A stretch of DNA of 64,000 nucleotides. Source: Alkalicoccus luteus (GTDB lineage Bacteria > Bacillota > Bacilli > Bacillales > Salisediminibacteriaceae). Location: assembly GCA_052061695.1 (NCBI GenBank), contig JBPZEY010000013.1; one strand, 5' to 3'. The position numbers were made by a program, and so were the translations under genes. The notes beneath the pieces were generated by a model, which was not told the DNA's origin, searched no databases, and worked only from the letters and a program-made list of their open reading frames with translations. Positions 50,687 through 58,085 of the stretch are shown here, piece after piece (the stretch's first letter is position 1; each line of letters opens with the position of its first letter).

Positions 50687-50716
50687 ATTATACCATGAGT
50701 AAAGAGGTACGGACAA
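50687..50716 (-). promoter_or_regulatory. Promoter of OLE RNA
   Basis: On the minus strand TTGTCC (50716-50711), 18-base spacer, TATAAT (50692-50687). The -35 abuts the ispA stop codon; transcription would start near 50680, at the 5' end of OLE RNA. Confidence 0.75.
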
Positions 50717-51595
50717 TTACTTCGTGCGCTCGCTGATGTATGCGGCGAGCTCCTTTAACACGGCCGTATTGCCGGAAACCTGCTCCAGTTCCGCAAACGC
50801 TCTGTTAGTGTGATAGCGGAGTTTTTCCCGCGCTCCCTCCACTCCCAGAAGGCGCACATAGGTGTTTTTATCATTCGTTTCATCGCTGCCGACCGGCTTG
50901 CCGATCTCTGATTCATCTCCTTCAACGTCCAGGAGATCATCTTTGATCTGAAAGGAAAGACCGATATGCTTACCAAAAGCCTCTAAAGCCCGCTGTTCCG
51001 CTTCCGGAGCACCCGCAATTACCGCACCGGCTTGAAGCGCCACCGATAATAAAGCACCCGTTTTTCGGGCATGGATATATTCCAGCTCTTGGACGTCTAC
51101 TTCACGTCCCTCTGCTTCCATGTCGTCCAGCTGACCCCCTACCATTCCTGGTGCACCTGACGCCTCAGTTACAGCTGCAATGATCTGCACCTTTTTATCC
51201 GCAGAAAGCAGCTCGTCCTTTGCAATCAGCTGAAAACTTTGCGTGAGCATCGCATCTCCTGCCAATATGGCGCAGGCATCTCCATAAACACGGTGATTGG
51301 TTGCACGCCCCCGGCGTACGTCATCATCATCCATTGCTGGCAGATCATCATGAATCAGTGAGTACGTATGGATAAATTCGATAGCGCAGGCTGTCTGATC
51401 GGCTTTTTCCGGTGCTATTCCATATGTGTCCAAAACTGCATAGACGAGCAGAGGTCTGACCCGTTTCCCGCCTGCTTCCAATGAATAAAGCATCGATTCC
51501 TTCAGCTTTTGCGGCATTTCTGCAGAGCCTACGACGGTCGGAAACAGCTGCTCAACCCGATCTTTATAAACAGACATAAATGTTTTCAGTTGCAC
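50717..51595 (-). CDS. ispA: Farnesyl diphosphate synthase
   Basis: Trans-prenyl transferase of 292 residues making C15 farnesyl diphosphate from IPP and DMAPP. First Asp-rich motif DDLPAMDDDDVRRGRAT (about residue 80), second DDLLDVEGDE (about residue 218). It provides substrate for CrtM (10 kb cluster) and for other prenyl lipids. It begins one base after the xseB stop codon, so it is coupled with xseBA. Confidence 0.95.
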   Translation of the reverse strand: MQLKTFMSVYKDRVEQLFPTVVGSAEMPQKLKESMLYSLEAGGKRVRPLLVYAVLDTYGIAPEKADQTACAIEFIHTYSLIHDDLPAMDDDDVRRGRATNHRVYGDACAILAGDAMLTQSFQLIAKDELLSADKKVQIIAAVTEASGAPGMVGGQLDDMEAEGREVDVQELEYIHARKTGALLSVALQAGAVIAGAPEAEQRALEAFGKHIGLSFQIKDDLLDVEGDESEIGKPVGSDETNDKNTYVRLLGVEGAREKLRYHTNRAFAELEQVSGNTAVLKELAAYISERTK

Positions 51596-51596
51596 G

Positions 51597-51809
51597 CTAC
51601 AACTCCTCCTCCGGAAGTTCTGACAGGGTACCGTCCTGCTCGAGCACTTCAGTCATCTGCTTTTCCACCTTGTGCAGTTTGTCATGGCAAGCTTTGGACA
51701 GCTTCATTCCCTCTTGAAACATGTCGATTGCTTCTTCAAGCGGCACGTCACCCTGCTCCAGGTTTTGCACGATGCTTTCCAGTTTTTTCATAGACTCTTC
51801 AAAGGTCAT
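51597..51809 (-). CDS. xseB: Exodeoxyribonuclease VII small subunit
   Basis: 70-residue helical subunit (FEESMKKLESIVQNLEQGD, PLEEAIDMFQEGMKL) that joins XseA in the exonuclease VII complex for single-strand DNA degradation. Overlaps xseA by 4 bases. Confidence 0.94.
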   Translation of the reverse strand: MTFEESMKKLESIVQNLEQGDVPLEEAIDMFQEGMKLSKACHDKLHKVEKQMTEVLEQDGTLSELPEEEL

Positions 51810-53155
51810 TTGTCCTCGCGCTCCTCTCTGATTACATTGACGACAGACGCATCAATGCGGCCATCTTTCATTTTCAGTGATACCTTGTCACCTTTCGCAA
51901 CACTGTCAACCGATCTCAACAGATCACCATTCTTATCATAGGTAAGACTGTAGCCTTTTTTCATCAGCTGAAGCGGACTTAGGAGCTCCAGTTTGGACAG
52001 CTGCAGGTTCAGCCGATGACGCTCGTTATCATGCTGCCGTCTTATCGCGGTCTTTAAAGCCTGTTCGAGCTGCATGAGCTTGTTCTTTTCTTTCTCCGCC
52101 ATCTGATTAGGATGTACATGAGAAAGCCGCTGCTCCATTTTTTCCAGACGAATTCGCTGGGACTGGGCATTCTCCTGAAGCGCACGACGAAGTTTATCCG
52201 TCCATATATCGAGCTCCTGCTCCTTTTGTTCTAAAAGACGCTGCGGATATTGAAATGCATACGAGCGCTCAAGTGCTTTCAGCTGCTCCTGCTTTCGATC
52301 AAATTTTAATTTCACTGCACGAAGCAGGCGGGTGTGGCGTTCCATCACAAATGCACGCATATCCTGTATATCCGGTACTGCAAGCTCGGCAGCCGCAGTC
52401 GGAGTAGGTGCTCGTAAATCAGCAGTGAAGTCACTGATGGTTACATCTGTTTCATGCCCGACCGCAGAGATCACCGGTGTTGTCAAAGAAAAGATCGTGC
52501 GCGCAACCTCTTCCTCGTTAAACGCCCAAAGTTCTTCCAGAGAACCCCCGCCTCTGCCGGCAATGATCACATCAAAGGAGGCTGTTTCTTCAGCTTGTCT
52601 CAGCGCTTTTATGATCGACTCTGGAGCGTTTGGGCCCTGAACCAATACAGGAAGAAGTGTCACCGCTGCGAGCGGATACCTCCGTCGTATCGTCGTCACA
52701 ATGTCGCGAACTGCAGCCCCGGTTGGAGACGTGACGACCGCAATCCGTTCCGGAATTTTAGGGATTTTTTTCTTATGATCCGGCGAAAACAACCCTTCCG
52801 CCTCTAGTTTTTTCTTCAGCTGTTCAAAGGCCATATAAAGATGACCTATGCCATCCGGCTGCATCTCTTTAGCATAAAACTGATACTGACCAAAAGGCTC
52901 ATAGACGGAGATATCTCCGCGGACCAGCACCTTCATTCCATTTTCTGGAGCAAAGGCAAGGCTGCGGTTGTTTCCGGCAAACATGACGCTTTGCAGTCGG
53001 GATTTATCGTCCTTTAGCGTGAAGTACATATGACCGCGGCTGTGCTTCTTAAAGTTGGATATCTCTCCCTGCACCCATACATTTTGAAGTCCGGCATGCC
53101 TGTCGAGCGTTTGCTTAATAAGCGTTGTGATTGCCGATACGGTAACGTGATTCAT
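51806..53155 (-). CDS. xseA: Exodeoxyribonuclease VII large subunit
   Basis: 449 residues: an N-terminal OB domain (VWVQGEISNFKKHSRGHMYF), the catalytic domain (VVTSPTGAAVRDI, AGRGGGSLEELWAFN, SAVGHETDVTISD), a long coiled coil (about 270-390) and a C-terminal tail. Acts with XseB in mismatch and repair-linked degradation of single strands. It overlaps folD by 4 bases on one side and xseB by 4 on the other. Confidence 0.96.
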   Translation of the reverse strand: MNHVTVSAITTLIKQTLDRHAGLQNVWVQGEISNFKKHSRGHMYFTLKDDKSRLQSVMFAGNNRSLAFAPENGMKVLVRGDISVYEPFGQYQFYAKEMQPDGIGHLYMAFEQLKKKLEAEGLFSPDHKKKIPKIPERIAVVTSPTGAAVRDIVTTIRRRYPLAAVTLLPVLVQGPNAPESIIKALRQAEETASFDVIIAGRGGGSLEELWAFNEEEVARTIFSLTTPVISAVGHETDVTISDFTADLRAPTPTAAAELAVPDIQDMRAFVMERHTRLLRAVKLKFDRKQEQLKALERSYAFQYPQRLLEQKEQELDIWTDKLRRALQENAQSQRIRLEKMEQRLSHVHPNQMAEKEKNKLMQLEQALKTAIRRQHDNERHRLNLQLSKLELLSPLQLMKKGYSLTYDKNGDLLRSVDSVAKGDKVSLKMKDGRIDASVVNVIREEREDK

Positions 53156-54009
53156 GTTGCGGACAGCTTCTTTTCAGCTGACATCACCGTGTTGTACATC
53201 AGCATGGTAATCGTCATCGGCCCAACACCGCCGGGTACAGGCGTAATAAATGAAGCCTTTTCTTTCACGCCAGCAAAATCAACATCTCCTGCCAGCTTCC
53301 CGTCGGATGTGCGGTTGACGCCTACGTCCACGACTACTGCGCCAGGCTTTACGTCATCTGCTGATATGAATTTTTCTTTACCGACAGCAGCAATGAGAAT
53401 ATCGGCCTGCAGCGTATGGCTTCTCATATCTTGTGTTCGGGAATGGCAGAACGTAACAGTCGCATTCTCTTTCAATAAAAGCATTCCGGCTGGCTTGCCG
53501 ACTATATTACTGCGGCCAACCACGACAGCATGACGGCCTTCAATTGGTATGTTGCGTGACTTCAGCATATGTATAATTCCAAACGGCGTGCACGGTAAAA
53601 AACCGTCCTCGCCTGTCAGCATTTTTCCGGTATTGTAAGGATGAAAGCCATCTACGTCTTTTGCCGGGTCGATCGCCATAATGACTTTCTGCTCGTCGAT
53701 GTGGTCCGGCAGCGGAAGCTGAACGAGAATCCCGTGAATTTCCTCGCGATTGTTTAAGCGCTCAATCTTTTCGAGCAGCTCCTCTTCTGTGATGGTCGCT
53801 TCAGGCCGGTCCACTTCAGAATGAATACCTGTTTCCAGACACGCTTTTTCTTTTCCACGAACGTAAGAGGCGGAAGCAGGGTCATTTCCTACCAGAATGA
53901 CTCCAAGACCGGGTGTTATTCCTTGTTCCACCAGTTTCTCAGTCCGCTCCTTAAGACTTTGACGCGTCGCCTGTGCAAGCTCTTTACCGGAAATCACTTC
54001 TGCTCCCAT
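53152..54009 (-). CDS. folD: Methylenetetrahydrofolate dehydrogenase/cyclohydrolase
   Basis: Bifunctional one-carbon enzyme of 285 residues converting 5,10-methylene-THF to 10-formyl-THF with NADP. Catalytic Lys in SYVRGKEKACLETG; signatures GILVQLPLPDHID, DVDGFHPYN, VVVGRSNIVGKPAGMLLL and TPVPGGVGPMT. In the conserved nusB-folD-xseA order. Confidence 0.97.
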   Translation of the reverse strand: MGAEVISGKELAQATRQSLKERTEKLVEQGITPGLGVILVGNDPASASYVRGKEKACLETGIHSEVDRPEATITEEELLEKIERLNNREEIHGILVQLPLPDHIDEQKVIMAIDPAKDVDGFHPYNTGKMLTGEDGFLPCTPFGIIHMLKSRNIPIEGRHAVVVGRSNIVGKPAGMLLLKENATVTFCHSRTQDMRSHTLQADILIAAVGKEKFISADDVKPGAVVVDVGVNRTSDGKLAGDVDFAGVKEKASFITPVPGGVGPMTITMLMYNTVMSAEKKLSAT

Positions 54010-54024
54010 ATTCCCATCCCCTTT

Positions 54025-54432
54025 TTATTCGTTGTTTTCGTTTAATTCCGCAGCGATTCGGGACGCTACTCCATTTACAAATTTACCAGCTTCTTCGTCA
54101 GCGTTAAAGCCTTTGGCGAGGTCAATGGCTTCGTTAATACTGACATTGACCGGTACGTCCTCGAGGTTCATCATTTCAAAGACACACTGTCTGAGAATGG
54201 CTCTGTCAATTCTCGACAACCGATCAAGCGACCAGTGGTCAAGTGCCCCCTCCAGTCGTCCGTCAATCTCTTCCTGATGATCCAGTGTTCCATTTACGAG
54301 TTTTATTAGGAAGTCACTGCTCTGCTCGTCCTGTTCCAATGTGGCCTCTATGGCTTCAGCCGGGTCGACTCCGGTCATTTCCACCTGGTAAAGGGCCTGA
54401 ACCGACTTGATTCTAGCCACTCTTCTGTTCAT
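54025..54432 (-). CDS. nusB: Transcription antitermination factor NusB
   Basis: All-helical RNA-binding protein of 135 residues that with NusE binds boxA of rRNA transcripts. Typical motifs: RRVARIKSVQALYQ at the N-terminus, LDHWSLDRLSRIDRAILR, and VSINEAIDLAKGF. Between yqhY and folD as in other bacilli. Confidence 0.95.
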   Translation of the reverse strand: MNRRVARIKSVQALYQVEMTGVDPAEAIEATLEQDEQSSDFLIKLVNGTLDHQEEIDGRLEGALDHWSLDRLSRIDRAILRQCVFEMMNLEDVPVNVSINEAIDLAKGFNADEEAGKFVNGVASRIAAELNENNE

Positions 54433-54542
54433 AAAATATTCTGCTCCTTTTTGTACTGCTCTGTCTGATTACCTTTTACATAATAGCATATCACTAAGCC
54501 TTCATGCACTATGTGAAAGGGGGCGTAAACGCTTTAATCAAG

Positions 54543-54581
54543 AAAAAACGTTCTGCAGGCAACTAGCATGCCTGCAGAACG
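54543..54581 (-). terminator. Terminator between yqhY and nusB
   Basis: Stem GTTCTGCAGGC/GCCTGCAGAAC followed on the minus strand by GTTTTTTC, just after the yqhY stop. Confidence 0.88.
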
Positions 54582-54586
54582 CTGCA

Positions 54587-54988
54587 TTATTCTGGAGCGG
54601 CCTCAGCTTCCAGCTTTGTTTCAAACTGGACACCGGTTACGTGAATGTGCACGTTCTGTGCCTCCAGCGCTGTCATCGTTTTCAATGTTTGTACGATGTT
54701 TTCTTGTACCCGGCCGCCAACTTCCGGGATTGAATGCCCGTATTTTGTAACGATGTAGACATCGATTGTGACATTCTCCCCGTTCATGTCGACCTTTATC
54801 CCTTTGCTTAAGGATTTACGTCCCAGTTTCTCAGCAACTCCAGCCGCGAAATTCCCGTGCAGGTGGTCTACACCTTCCACTTCTGCAGCTGCGAGGCCCG
54901 CAATTATTTCCACGACCTCAGGTGAGATTTCAACCGTACCCAGTTCATTTTTATAATCGGCTATTTTTACTGTGTGGTTCTCAGCCAT
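54587..54988 (-). CDS. yqhY: Asp23/Gls24 family protein YqhY
   Basis: Alkaline-shock-protein-like protein of 133 residues (VEISPEVVEIIAGLAA, ENVTIDVYIVTKYGHSIPE, VQENIVQTLKTMTALE). In B. subtilis YqhY is co-transcribed with accBC and influences acetyl-CoA carboxylase activity. The ATG at 54988 follows GAGGAGGAG; the frame upstream of it belongs to accC, which ends one base before. Confidence 0.9.
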   Translation of the reverse strand: MAENHTVKIADYKNELGTVEISPEVVEIIAGLAAAEVEGVDHLHGNFAAGVAEKLGRKSLSKGIKVDMNGENVTIDVYIVTKYGHSIPEVGGRVQENIVQTLKTMTALEAQNVHIHVTGVQFETKLEAEAAPE

Positions 54989-54989
54989 C

Positions 54990-56348
54990 TTACTCCTCCT
55001 CTTCAGCACGTATCGGGTAAAGCTCGAGGAACTTCGTATTGAAATCCCCGCTTCGGAATACGTCATGCTGAAAAAGCCTGATATGGAAAGGAATTGTCGT
55101 ATGGACTCCTTCCACATAAAATTCTTTCAGCGCGCGCTCCATTTTGCTCACGGCTTCCGCTCGATCGGCCCCGTGTACAATCAGCTTTGCCACCATTGAA
55201 TCATAAAACGGGCTAATTGTGTACCCATTATAACACGCGCTGTCGACTCTGACTCCTGGTCCGCCCGGCGGGAGATAAAAAGACAAGGTTCCCGGAGAGG
55301 GCATAAAGTTACGGAATGGATCTTCTGCATTGATCCGGCATTCGATGCTCCAGCCATTAAACGTCACATCTTCCTGGCGGACGCTGAGCGGCTCGCCGGA
55401 GGCCGCACGAATCTGCTCTTTAATCAAATCGACGCCTGTAACCATTTCGGTTACAGGATGCTCCACCTGAATCCGTGTATTCATTTCCATAAAATAAAAT
55501 GATTCGGTATTATGATCGAAAATAAATTCAATCGTACCAGCTCCAACATAATCTACAGCTTCGGCAGCTTTAACAGCCGCGTCACCCATCTTCCGGCGTA
55601 CTTCCGGACTCACCGCAGGCGATGGCGTTTCTTCCACCAGCTTTTGCAGGCGACGCTGGATTGAGCAGTCGCGCTCCCCTAGATGAATCGTATTGCCGTG
55701 CTTGTCAGCCAGCACCTGTATTTCCACGTGCCGGAAATCTTCGATAAATTTTTCTAAATAGACGCCGCCGTTGCCGAAGTTCGCCTTCGCTTCTTTTTGG
55801 GTAACAGAAATTCCTTTTTTTAATTCTGCTTCATCTCTAGCTACTCGAATCCCTTTTCCGCCGCCTCCGGCAGTTGCTTTAATGATAACAGGGTAGCCAA
55901 TTTCAGCCGCTACTTCGGCTCCGTGATCTGGACCATCGACAAGGCCATCAGAGCCTGGTACGACAGGTACTCCAGCTTCCTGCATCTTTTTCCTTGCGAC
56001 GTCCTTTGTTCCCATTTGACTGATAGCCTGTGGACTGGGACCAATAAACGTTACGTTACAGGCATCACATATTTCAGCAAAATCGGGGTTTTCAGCCAGG
56101 AAACCGTAGCCTGGATGAATTCCGTCAACATCCGTCAGCTTAGCAGCACTAATAATGTTGGTGAAATTTAAATAGCTGTCTGTGCTGGAGACAGGACCGA
56201 TACAGACAGACTCATCAGCCATTCGAACGTGCAGCGCATCTTTATCTGCAGTTGAATAAACGGCTACAGTGCCAATGCCCATTTCCTGTGCTGCCCGGAT
56301 AATTCGGACGGCAATTTCTCCGCGGTTTGCGACTAGTATTTTTTTCAT
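54990..56348 (-). CDS. accC: Biotin carboxylase subunit of acetyl-CoA carboxylase
   Basis: ATP-grasp enzyme of 452 residues that carboxylates biotin on AccB, the first half of malonyl-CoA formation. N-terminal KKILVANRGEIAVRIIRAA, glycine-rich loop KATAGGGGKGIRVA, ERDCSIQRRLQKLVEE and the catalytic EMNTRIQVEHPVTEM are intact. The ATG at 56348 is seven bases after GAGGG; the TTG at 56354 is an alternative. Confidence 0.96.
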   Translation of the reverse strand: MKKILVANRGEIAVRIIRAAQEMGIGTVAVYSTADKDALHVRMADESVCIGPVSSTDSYLNFTNIISAAKLTDVDGIHPGYGFLAENPDFAEICDACNVTFIGPSPQAISQMGTKDVARKKMQEAGVPVVPGSDGLVDGPDHGAEVAAEIGYPVIIKATAGGGGKGIRVARDEAELKKGISVTQKEAKANFGNGGVYLEKFIEDFRHVEIQVLADKHGNTIHLGERDCSIQRRLQKLVEETPSPAVSPEVRRKMGDAAVKAAEAVDYVGAGTIEFIFDHNTESFYFMEMNTRIQVEHPVTEMVTGVDLIKEQIRAASGEPLSVRQEDVTFNGWSIECRINAEDPFRNFMPSPGTLSFYLPPGGPGVRVDSACYNGYTISPFYDSMVAKLIVHGADRAEAVSKMERALKEFYVEGVHTTIPFHIRLFQHDVFRSGDFNTKFLELYPIRAEEEE

Positions 56349-56359
56349 ATTCAATCCCT

Positions 56360-56857
56360 CTATTCTGCTTCGACGAGAAATAGTTCCTGGCCGTATTCAA
56401 CCAGCTCGCCGTTCTCAACCAGTACTTTTACAATACGTCCGTTCACTTCTGCTTCGATTTCATTCATCAGCTTCATCGCTTCAACAATGCAGACGACGGA
56501 GTCCTTCTTAACCGTGTCTCCTTCTGCTACGTACGGATCCGAATCCGGAGAGGGAGAGGAATAAAACGTTCCAACCATTGGTGAGGTTATTTTATATGTA
56601 CCTTCCTGATCGCTGCCAGTTTGAGGAGCTTCGGCCTTTGGCTCCGGAGCAGACTGTTTTTCAGGCGCAGGCGCTGGAGCCGGCTGAGGCGCTGGAGCTT
56701 CCTTTTGCTGCGGTGCAGGTGAAGATGCTTGTACGGTTTGACCGCCGTGTTTTTTAAGTGACACTTTTGCTCCATTTTGCTCGTACTTAAATTCATCAAT
56801 GCTTGAATCGTCAATCAGTTTAATGAGCTCTCTGATTTCCTGAATTTTTAACATCAT
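56360..56857 (-). CDS. accB: Biotin carboxyl carrier protein AccB
   Basis: 165-residue carrier: an N-terminal helical segment (KIQEIRELIKLIDDSSIDEF), a Pro/Ala/Gln-rich linker (about 50-85), and the C-terminal biotinyl domain with the biotin-accepting Lys in CIVEAMKLMNEIEAEV. Start ATG 56857 or 56854 (two ATGs in tandem) behind AAAGGGCGG. First gene of accB-accC-yqhY. In sporeformers the spoIIIA operon lies just upstream; here it is absent. Confidence 0.95.
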   Translation of the reverse strand: MMLKIQEIRELIKLIDDSSIDEFKYEQNGAKVSLKKHGGQTVQASSPAPQQKEAPAPQPAPAPAPEKQSAPEPKAEAPQTGSDQEGTYKITSPMVGTFYSSPSPDSDPYVAEGDTVKKDSVVCIVEAMKLMNEIEAEVNGRIVKVLVENGELVEYGQELFLVEAE

Positions 56858-56883
56858 GATCCGCCCTTTCATCATTTAGCTTC

Positions 56884-56897
56884 CGTTACATGTAACG
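56884..56897. promoter_or_regulatory. Perfect 14-base palindrome in the accB leader
   Basis: CGTTACATGTAACG is a perfect palindrome about 25 bases before the accB start and just 5' of its ribosome site. It could be an operator; the protein is unknown. Confidence 0.35.
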
Positions 56898-56974
56898 ATA
56901 AACCATTAGGAGTTGCTCATAAATATGCTACCGTATTTCAGATAATTTGAAAACATCTTTTTGGTCAGACCACT

Positions 56975-56996
56975 TCGTAAGCGCTTACAATGTCAA
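56975..56996 (-). promoter_or_regulatory. cre-like site and -35 upstream of accB
   Basis: On the minus strand TTGACA (56996-56991) is followed at once by TTGTAAGCGCTTACGA (56990-56975), which matches the CcpA cre consensus WTGNNARCGNWWWCAW at all but one position. The -10 that should pair with the TTGACA is not obvious. A site inside the promoter would suggest repression of acc genes by CcpA (inference). Confidence 0.5.
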
Positions 56997-56999
56997 TCT

Positions 57000-57031
57000 G
57001 AGTAAAGCGAAGGAATTCCTTCGCCTTACTC
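57000..57031. other. Hairpin without T-tract
   Basis: GAGTAA and TTACTC with GCGAAGGAATTCCTTCGC form an inverted repeat of about 15 bases per arm (a mismatched pair within), 50 bases after the stop of the 125-residue gene. It lacks a run of T, so its role as terminator or operator is undecided. Confidence 0.5.
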
Positions 57032-57079
57032 CATTCTTTCCAAGGTGACGCTTTACAGCAGAGATACGATCATCCTCGA

Positions 57080-57457
57080 TCAAGCTTCGTTATTGCTGTC
57101 ACTGCTTTCTGCAGCTTCTTCCTGCTCTAAGTCCTGCTTTTCCACTGTTTTGTAGTCCCGGAAAATCGGAAAGTCTGAAAGGTTATCCGGAATTTTTCCG
57201 TCTTCAAGCAAAATGATTTTAACAATGTTTTTATTGCGCGCCATATGATACTTCTCACCGTACTCGTTTTCCTGAGTGTATGCCTTCAGGCTTTTGTAGT
57301 CTTCTTCCTGAATAGAAACCGGCATGCCCCCCTCTGCTTCTTCTTCAGACTGAGAGAATCCTACTTCAAACTCCACAATCTGAATTTTATCGTTTTTTTG
57401 GCTGCGCGTCTGTTCCAATACTGCTTTTGCGCCTTCCGTTAATTCTGACCATTCCAT
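57080..57457 (-). CDS. Hypothetical acidic protein in the spoIIIA position
   Basis: Not recognised. A soluble 125-residue protein: a helical N-terminus (SELTEGAKAVLEQTRSQKND), an apparent beta region (KIQIVEFEVGFSQ, KNIVKIILLEDGK) and a very acidic C-terminal tail (EEAAESSDSNNEA). No membrane segment or signal. It sits between efp and accB where B. subtilis has yqhV and spoIIIAA-AH, but does not look like any of these. Weak ribosome site before the ATG (GGAGTG). Confidence 0.65.
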   Translation of the reverse strand: MEWSELTEGAKAVLEQTRSQKNDKIQIVEFEVGFSQSEEEAEGGMPVSIQEEDYKSLKAYTQENEYGEKYHMARNKNIVKIILLEDGKIPDNLSDFPIFRDYKTVEKQDLEQEEAAESSDSNNEA

Positions 57458-57489
57458 GACTGCTCACTCCAATTAATTTAAATTCTCTG

Positions 57490-58047
57490 CTATCCGCGGG
57501 AAATGTATTTGCCGTCTTTTGTATCAATAATCAGGATGTCGCCCTGGTTTACGAAAAACGGCACTTGCACAGTCAATCCTGTTTCGAGTGTTGCAGGCTT
57601 CGTTCCGCCTGACTGCGTATCGCCTTTAATGCCTGGCTCCGTTTCCGTCACTTCGAGCTTCACGTTCTGTGGAAGTTCCACTCCAAGAATTTCTGTTCCG
57701 AATGAGAGGACACTTACCTCCATATTCTCTTTTAAAAACTTCAGCTGCCGTTCGATCTGGGAGGTAGACAGTTCAATTTGTTCATAAGTCGTTGTATTCA
57801 TAAATGCGTGTTCATCACCTGACGAATACAAATACTGCATTTTCGCATTATCGATGTGCGCTTTTTCTACTTTTTCTCCTCCCCGGAATGTTTTCTCCTG
57901 GATGTTCCCTGAACGAAGGCTTCTGAGCTTGGAACGGACAAAAGCGGCCCCTTTTCCCGGCTTGACATGCTGAAACTCCAACACCTGCCAAATATCATTG
58001 TCTACTTCAATCGTTAGTCCTGTTTTAAAATCGTTTACTGAAATCAT
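57490..58047 (-). CDS. efp: Translation elongation factor P
   Basis: 185-residue three-barrel protein that relieves ribosome stalling at polyproline. N-terminal ISVNDFKTGLTIEVDNDIWQ; the acceptor loop VKPGKGAAFVRSK has Lys at the modified position; the C-terminal signature GGTKPATLETGLTVQVP is complete. GGAGG precedes the ATG. 39 bases after papA. Confidence 0.97.
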   Translation of the reverse strand: MISVNDFKTGLTIEVDNDIWQVLEFQHVKPGKGAAFVRSKLRSLRSGNIQEKTFRGGEKVEKAHIDNAKMQYLYSSGDEHAFMNTTTYEQIELSTSQIERQLKFLKENMEVSVLSFGTEILGVELPQNVKLEVTETEPGIKGDTQSGGTKPATLETGLTVQVPFFVNQGDILIIDTKDGKYISRG

Positions 58048-58085
58048 GTTATATCCTCCTTTTTAATGTAACAGTACGTTTATGC

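Noticed and set aside
50050..50716. Group II intron or other self-splicing RNA between ispA and oapA
   Set aside because: No intron-encoded protein or domain V-like hairpin is seen, and the neighbouring genes are not interrupted; OLE RNA explains position, size and structure.
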